Shown: piece by piece, positions 21,921 to 23,979 of the stretch | Position numbering within the stretch: position 1 is the first letter of the stretch | Layout: the number at the start of each line of letters is the position of its first letter | Source of the DNA: a virus | Direction: 5' to 3' (one strand) | DNA length: 23,979 bases | IMG/VR virus record: IMGVR_UViG_3300020463_001383 | Location: 1-23,979 of that record | Made by a program: the position numbers and the translations under genes | Notes under the pieces: generated by a model | The model's input: the letters and a program-made list of their open reading frames with translations, nothing else | Database searches by the model: none | What the model was told of the DNA's origin: nothing

Positions 21921-22207
21921 TATTCACTTACAGTTTCACCTTGGGTCAATTTAACCACCGTGAATTCTGTAGTGTTGAATAGTGTATTCAATTTCTTCGC
22001 TAGATTAAATGCGTGTCCAGGGTTGGAAAAACTAACCTTTTTGTATTTAGGTCCTGGGTAGTTGTTAAGCAAATTTGCACTCTTCAGATTAAACGGCTTG
22101 CCCTTATAGAACACTGCCCAAATTCCTTCAGCCGCTAGGATCTGCTCAGACTTGTAGTCTTTCTTATTTGTGTACTCTAAAAGTACTGTTGGTTTAGGTC
22201 GACTCAT
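21920..22207 (-). CDS. Conserved T4-like phage protein of unknown function (95 residues)
   Basis: The 95-residue protein runs PTVLLEYTNKK, then IWAVFYKGKPFNLKSANLL, YPGPKYKKVSFSNPGHAFNL and FTVVKLTQGE. The PGPKYKK..FSN.GHAFNLA pattern recurs, as I recall, in marine T4-like phages. No catalytic motif is recognised. It has a T4-late-type promoter motif 16 bases before its ATG and no obvious Shine-Dalgarno sequence. It is followed with a one-base overlap by the 129-residue gene, so the two are likely expressed together. Confidence 0.8.
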   Translation of the reverse strand: MSRPKPTVLLEYTNKKDYKSEQILAAEGIWAVFYKGKPFNLKSANLLNNYPGPKYKKVSFSNPGHAFNLAKKLNTLFNTTEFTVVKLTQGETVSE

Positions 22208-22223
22208 AATTTGCTAATATATG

Positions 22224-22233
22224 AGTATTTATC
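22224..22233 (-). promoter_or_regulatory. T4-late-type promoter motif
   Basis: The minus strand reads GATAAATACT, one mismatch from the T4 late consensus TATAAATACT. It lies in the 41-base spacer before the ATG at 22207 and shares its CGATAAATA with the motif at 9270-9279. Confidence 0.55.
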
Positions 22234-22248
22234 GAATTTATGGATGTG

Positions 22249-22497
22249 TTATAGTTTACCGCCGTCTACTTGAACGTTTACAGTTTCATCTTTCTTTGCT
22301 TCTGCGGTATTATTATGGGCCATTAAAGCCTCATAATCCCCCGCTAGACGGGCCAGTACTGTGGCTAGGGTATATGTGATATGCTTGGCTGTATTGATGT
22401 CTATACGCACTTCTTTTTGATTACCCAGGTCAGCACCTTTCACTTGCTCGATGAATCTTTGTAAACTTGCGGTGTTAAGTGGTTCTTTTGTTTGCAT
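22249..22497 (-). CDS. Small phage protein of unknown function (82 residues)
   Basis: The product is acidic to neutral and mostly helical (NTASLQRFIEQVKGA, NTAKHITYTLATVLARLAG), with a short strand EVRIDIN between. A GGAG stands seven bases before the ATG, which lies inside the end of the upstream gene (23-base overlap). No motif of known function is seen. It fits the set of small conserved genes near the exonuclease in T4-like phages. Confidence 0.75.
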   Translation of the reverse strand: MQTKEPLNTASLQRFIEQVKGADLGNQKEVRIDINTAKHITYTLATVLARLAGDYEALMAHNNTAEAKKDETVNVQVDGGKL

Positions 22498-22969
22498 TTG
22501 CCAACTCCGTTTTCATTTCTAAAATAGTTCTAAATGGTCCTTTGAATGGATACCTTTCCAGTGTAAGTAATTTAGGACAGTAACTTCTTACCCATCCTTT
22601 TTCAAATTTGATAATGTAATAACCTGCACAATACAGGCTTTTGGATTTTTTACTTTTGTTGAACAGTGGCAGTTTACGTTTTACATCAAATACCATGTTG
22701 TAAGGAACGAACTTGCTAGGGTAATCATAAACATCATTTTTCTCAGACTCAACAGGTCCTGGTGCTGATAAACTTGTACCCCACATCCAATCACCTGTAA
22801 AACTTGATTGAAGTGCGTCCACGTTGTCAAATATTCTTGTTCCTGATTCACAACTAAACATATAACGTCTGTCTTCTTGTTTACATATAGTTCCAACTTT
22901 CTTACCGTCCGATTCTAGTATCCAGAATCTATTTTCTAATATTGGCTTTGCGTATAATTTGTTTGTCAT
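22475..22969 (-). CDS. Phage protein of unknown function (164 residues)
   Basis: The protein is beta-rich at its N-terminus (RFWILESDGKKVGTICKQ, YMFSCESGTRIFDN) and has basic, aromatic segments later (GYYIIKFEKGWVRSYCPKL, PFKGPFRTILEMK). No diagnostic motif is seen. A GAGG lies seven bases before the ATG, which overlaps the exonuclease stop by four bases (ATGA), so it is coupled to it. A role in nucleic-acid metabolism is suggested only by that neighbour. Confidence 0.75.
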   Translation of the reverse strand: MTNKLYAKPILENRFWILESDGKKVGTICKQEDRRYMFSCESGTRIFDNVDALQSSFTGDWMWGTSLSAPGPVESEKNDVYDYPSKFVPYNMVFDVKRKLPLFNKSKKSKSLYCAGYYIIKFEKGWVRSYCPKLLTLERYPFKGPFRTILEMKTELANANKRTT

Positions 22970-23961
22970 GCCGTTACCTCTTCTTTAACATATTTTGCGT
23001 TCAATGGTTCTGCATAACTTTGAGGATAATCAGCGATCCTTTGTAAATCCCATTTGGCACAAAATTTAATAAGTTTTAATCCTACTTGTTCTATTGCCTT
23101 AGTTTCTGCACTTGCGACTGTGTCTTTTATAATAGTTTTAATCTCTTCTGGTTGTGCAGACAAATCACATAGTGTAACATTTCTTTGATAATCATCTACC
23201 ACTCTATGTTCGAATCCTTCATGATCTACCCAACGTTGCAACATCATATTATTCCAACTATAACCTTTTGAATTTCTATCTTCGAATGCTTCTGTTAGAC
23301 CAACTTTAGTTTTTGTGCCTTTTTTACGCACACCTGGAAATGCTGAAAACACATTGTCACTAGTATCACCTCTCATACATTTTTCAAATAATAACCATTG
23401 TGGATCAGGAGCAGGTCTTTCTTCTCCTGTTTTCTTGTCTTTGACTCTATTACCTTTGTCGTCAAAGTATCCTTCGTGTGTGATTGTAACCTCTTGAACT
23501 CCATTATATTGTGCAACATTTGGAGCAATTAATTGAGCAAAGTCACCATCTGTGCTTATAATAAAGTGATTGTCGTTAGGATGTGCTTGTACCCAACCTG
23601 CAATCAAGTCATCTGCTTCTAGTTGCTTATTTTGTAGAACTGTGCAATTAGTCTTCTGATCTATGAAGTCTTTGAAGTTATCGAAAGTTTCCCAAAACAC
23701 TTCATCCTCTTCAACCTCTTTTTCTGTTCTGGCATCTCTCACGTTCTTTCTATTCCTTTTGTAAGGCTCGTAAAAGTCTTTACGCCAACTTCTACCTTCC
23801 AAACAAAATACAACGTGATCTCCTTTGAAGTCTTGCCATACTTTTCTAATGCTATTAAAAGTGATATGCAACGCCATACCTATCTTACTGTCCAAATCGC
23901 TCTGTATAGCGAACTTGGATCTAAAGAAAGTATTTGCAGTATCAACTAAAATGTAGTTCAT
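22966..23961 (-). CDS. rnh: 5'-3' exonuclease/flap endonuclease (T4 RNase H-like)
   Basis: The 331-residue protein has the FEN/T5-exonuclease layout: MNYILVDTANTFFRSKFA with Asp7, the GRSWRKDFYEPYKRNR arch region (57-71), LEADDLIA (Glu115, Asp117, Asp118), STDGDF (Asp138, Asp140) and MRGDTSDNV (Asp199, Asp202), then a helix-hairpin-helix SAFPGVRKKG. These acidic residues bind the two metal ions that cut 5' flaps and RNA primers. In T4 the equivalent enzyme (RNase H) removes primers during lagging-strand synthesis. A lysine-rich insert (165-185) is present. The ATG lies 18 bases from the window end, so its promoter is out of view. Confidence 0.88.
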   Translation of the reverse strand: MNYILVDTANTFFRSKFAIQSDLDSKIGMALHITFNSIRKVWQDFKGDHVVFCLEGRSWRKDFYEPYKRNRKNVRDARTEKEVEEDEVFWETFDNFKDFIDQKTNCTVLQNKQLEADDLIAGWVQAHPNDNHFIISTDGDFAQLIAPNVAQYNGVQEVTITHEGYFDDKGNRVKDKKTGEERPAPDPQWLLFEKCMRGDTSDNVFSAFPGVRKKGTKTKVGLTEAFEDRNSKGYSWNNMMLQRWVDHEGFEHRVVDDYQRNVTLCDLSAQPEEIKTIIKDTVASAETKAIEQVGLKLIKFCAKWDLQRIADYPQSYAEPLNAKYVKEEVTA

Positions 23962-23979
23962 TATTCAATATCTATTCTA

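Overview
The window is AT-rich, almost fully coding DNA with genes packed end to end (TAATG and ATGA overlaps, no gene-free stretch over about 120 bases). It looks like a marine T4-like myovirus, probably of the pelagiphage/cyanophage type. The right third (about 16.3-24.0 kb, all on the minus strand) carries phage genes: a 5'-3' exonuclease of the T4 RNase H/T5 FEN type, a MoxR-type AAA+ ATPase paired with a VWA metallopeptidase-like protein, a tail-fibre-like protein with an Mtd-like N-terminus, and several small proteins of a kind typical of marine T4-like phages. T4-late-type promoter motifs (close to TATAAATACT) precede several of these genes, and a good sigma70-type promoter precedes the MoxR gene. 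The host is not identifiable from the sequence; an AT-rich marine bacterium is an inference.

The left two thirds (1-16.27 kb) form an accessory island of enzymes in blocks of alternating strand. Plus block 3-4649: methyltransferase-like (cut by the window edge), alternative oxidase, AspH-type 2-oxoglutarate (2OG) oxygenase, a 463-residue protein with a methyltransferase-like C-terminus, radical SAM. Minus block 4594-9257, read from 9257 down: QueC-like PP-loop enzyme, three radical SAM enzymes, SGNH hydrolase. Plus block 9320-11701: 2OG oxygenase, kinase-like protein, 2OG oxygenase, SDR. Minus block 11688-13269: two 2OG oxygenases and a 48-residue membrane protein. Plus block 13309-15719: GNAT-like protein, second kinase-like protein, a radical SAM with an MJ0619/Tes-like N-terminus. 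A lone minus-strand SDR (15709-16272) then joins the structural genes.

In total the island holds five radical SAM enzymes, five putative Fe(II)/2OG oxygenases, two related SDRs, two related kinase-like proteins, a PP-loop ATPase, an SGNH hydrolase and one or two methyltransferase-like proteins. This resembles a biosynthetic or modification pathway rather than phage housekeeping. Its product cannot be read from the sequence; a modified surface glycan, lipid, nucleotide or peptide are all possible. The most striking single gene is a viral alternative oxidase with all six di-iron ligands intact. No tRNA, rRNA, CRISPR array, insertion sequence or integrase was recognised.
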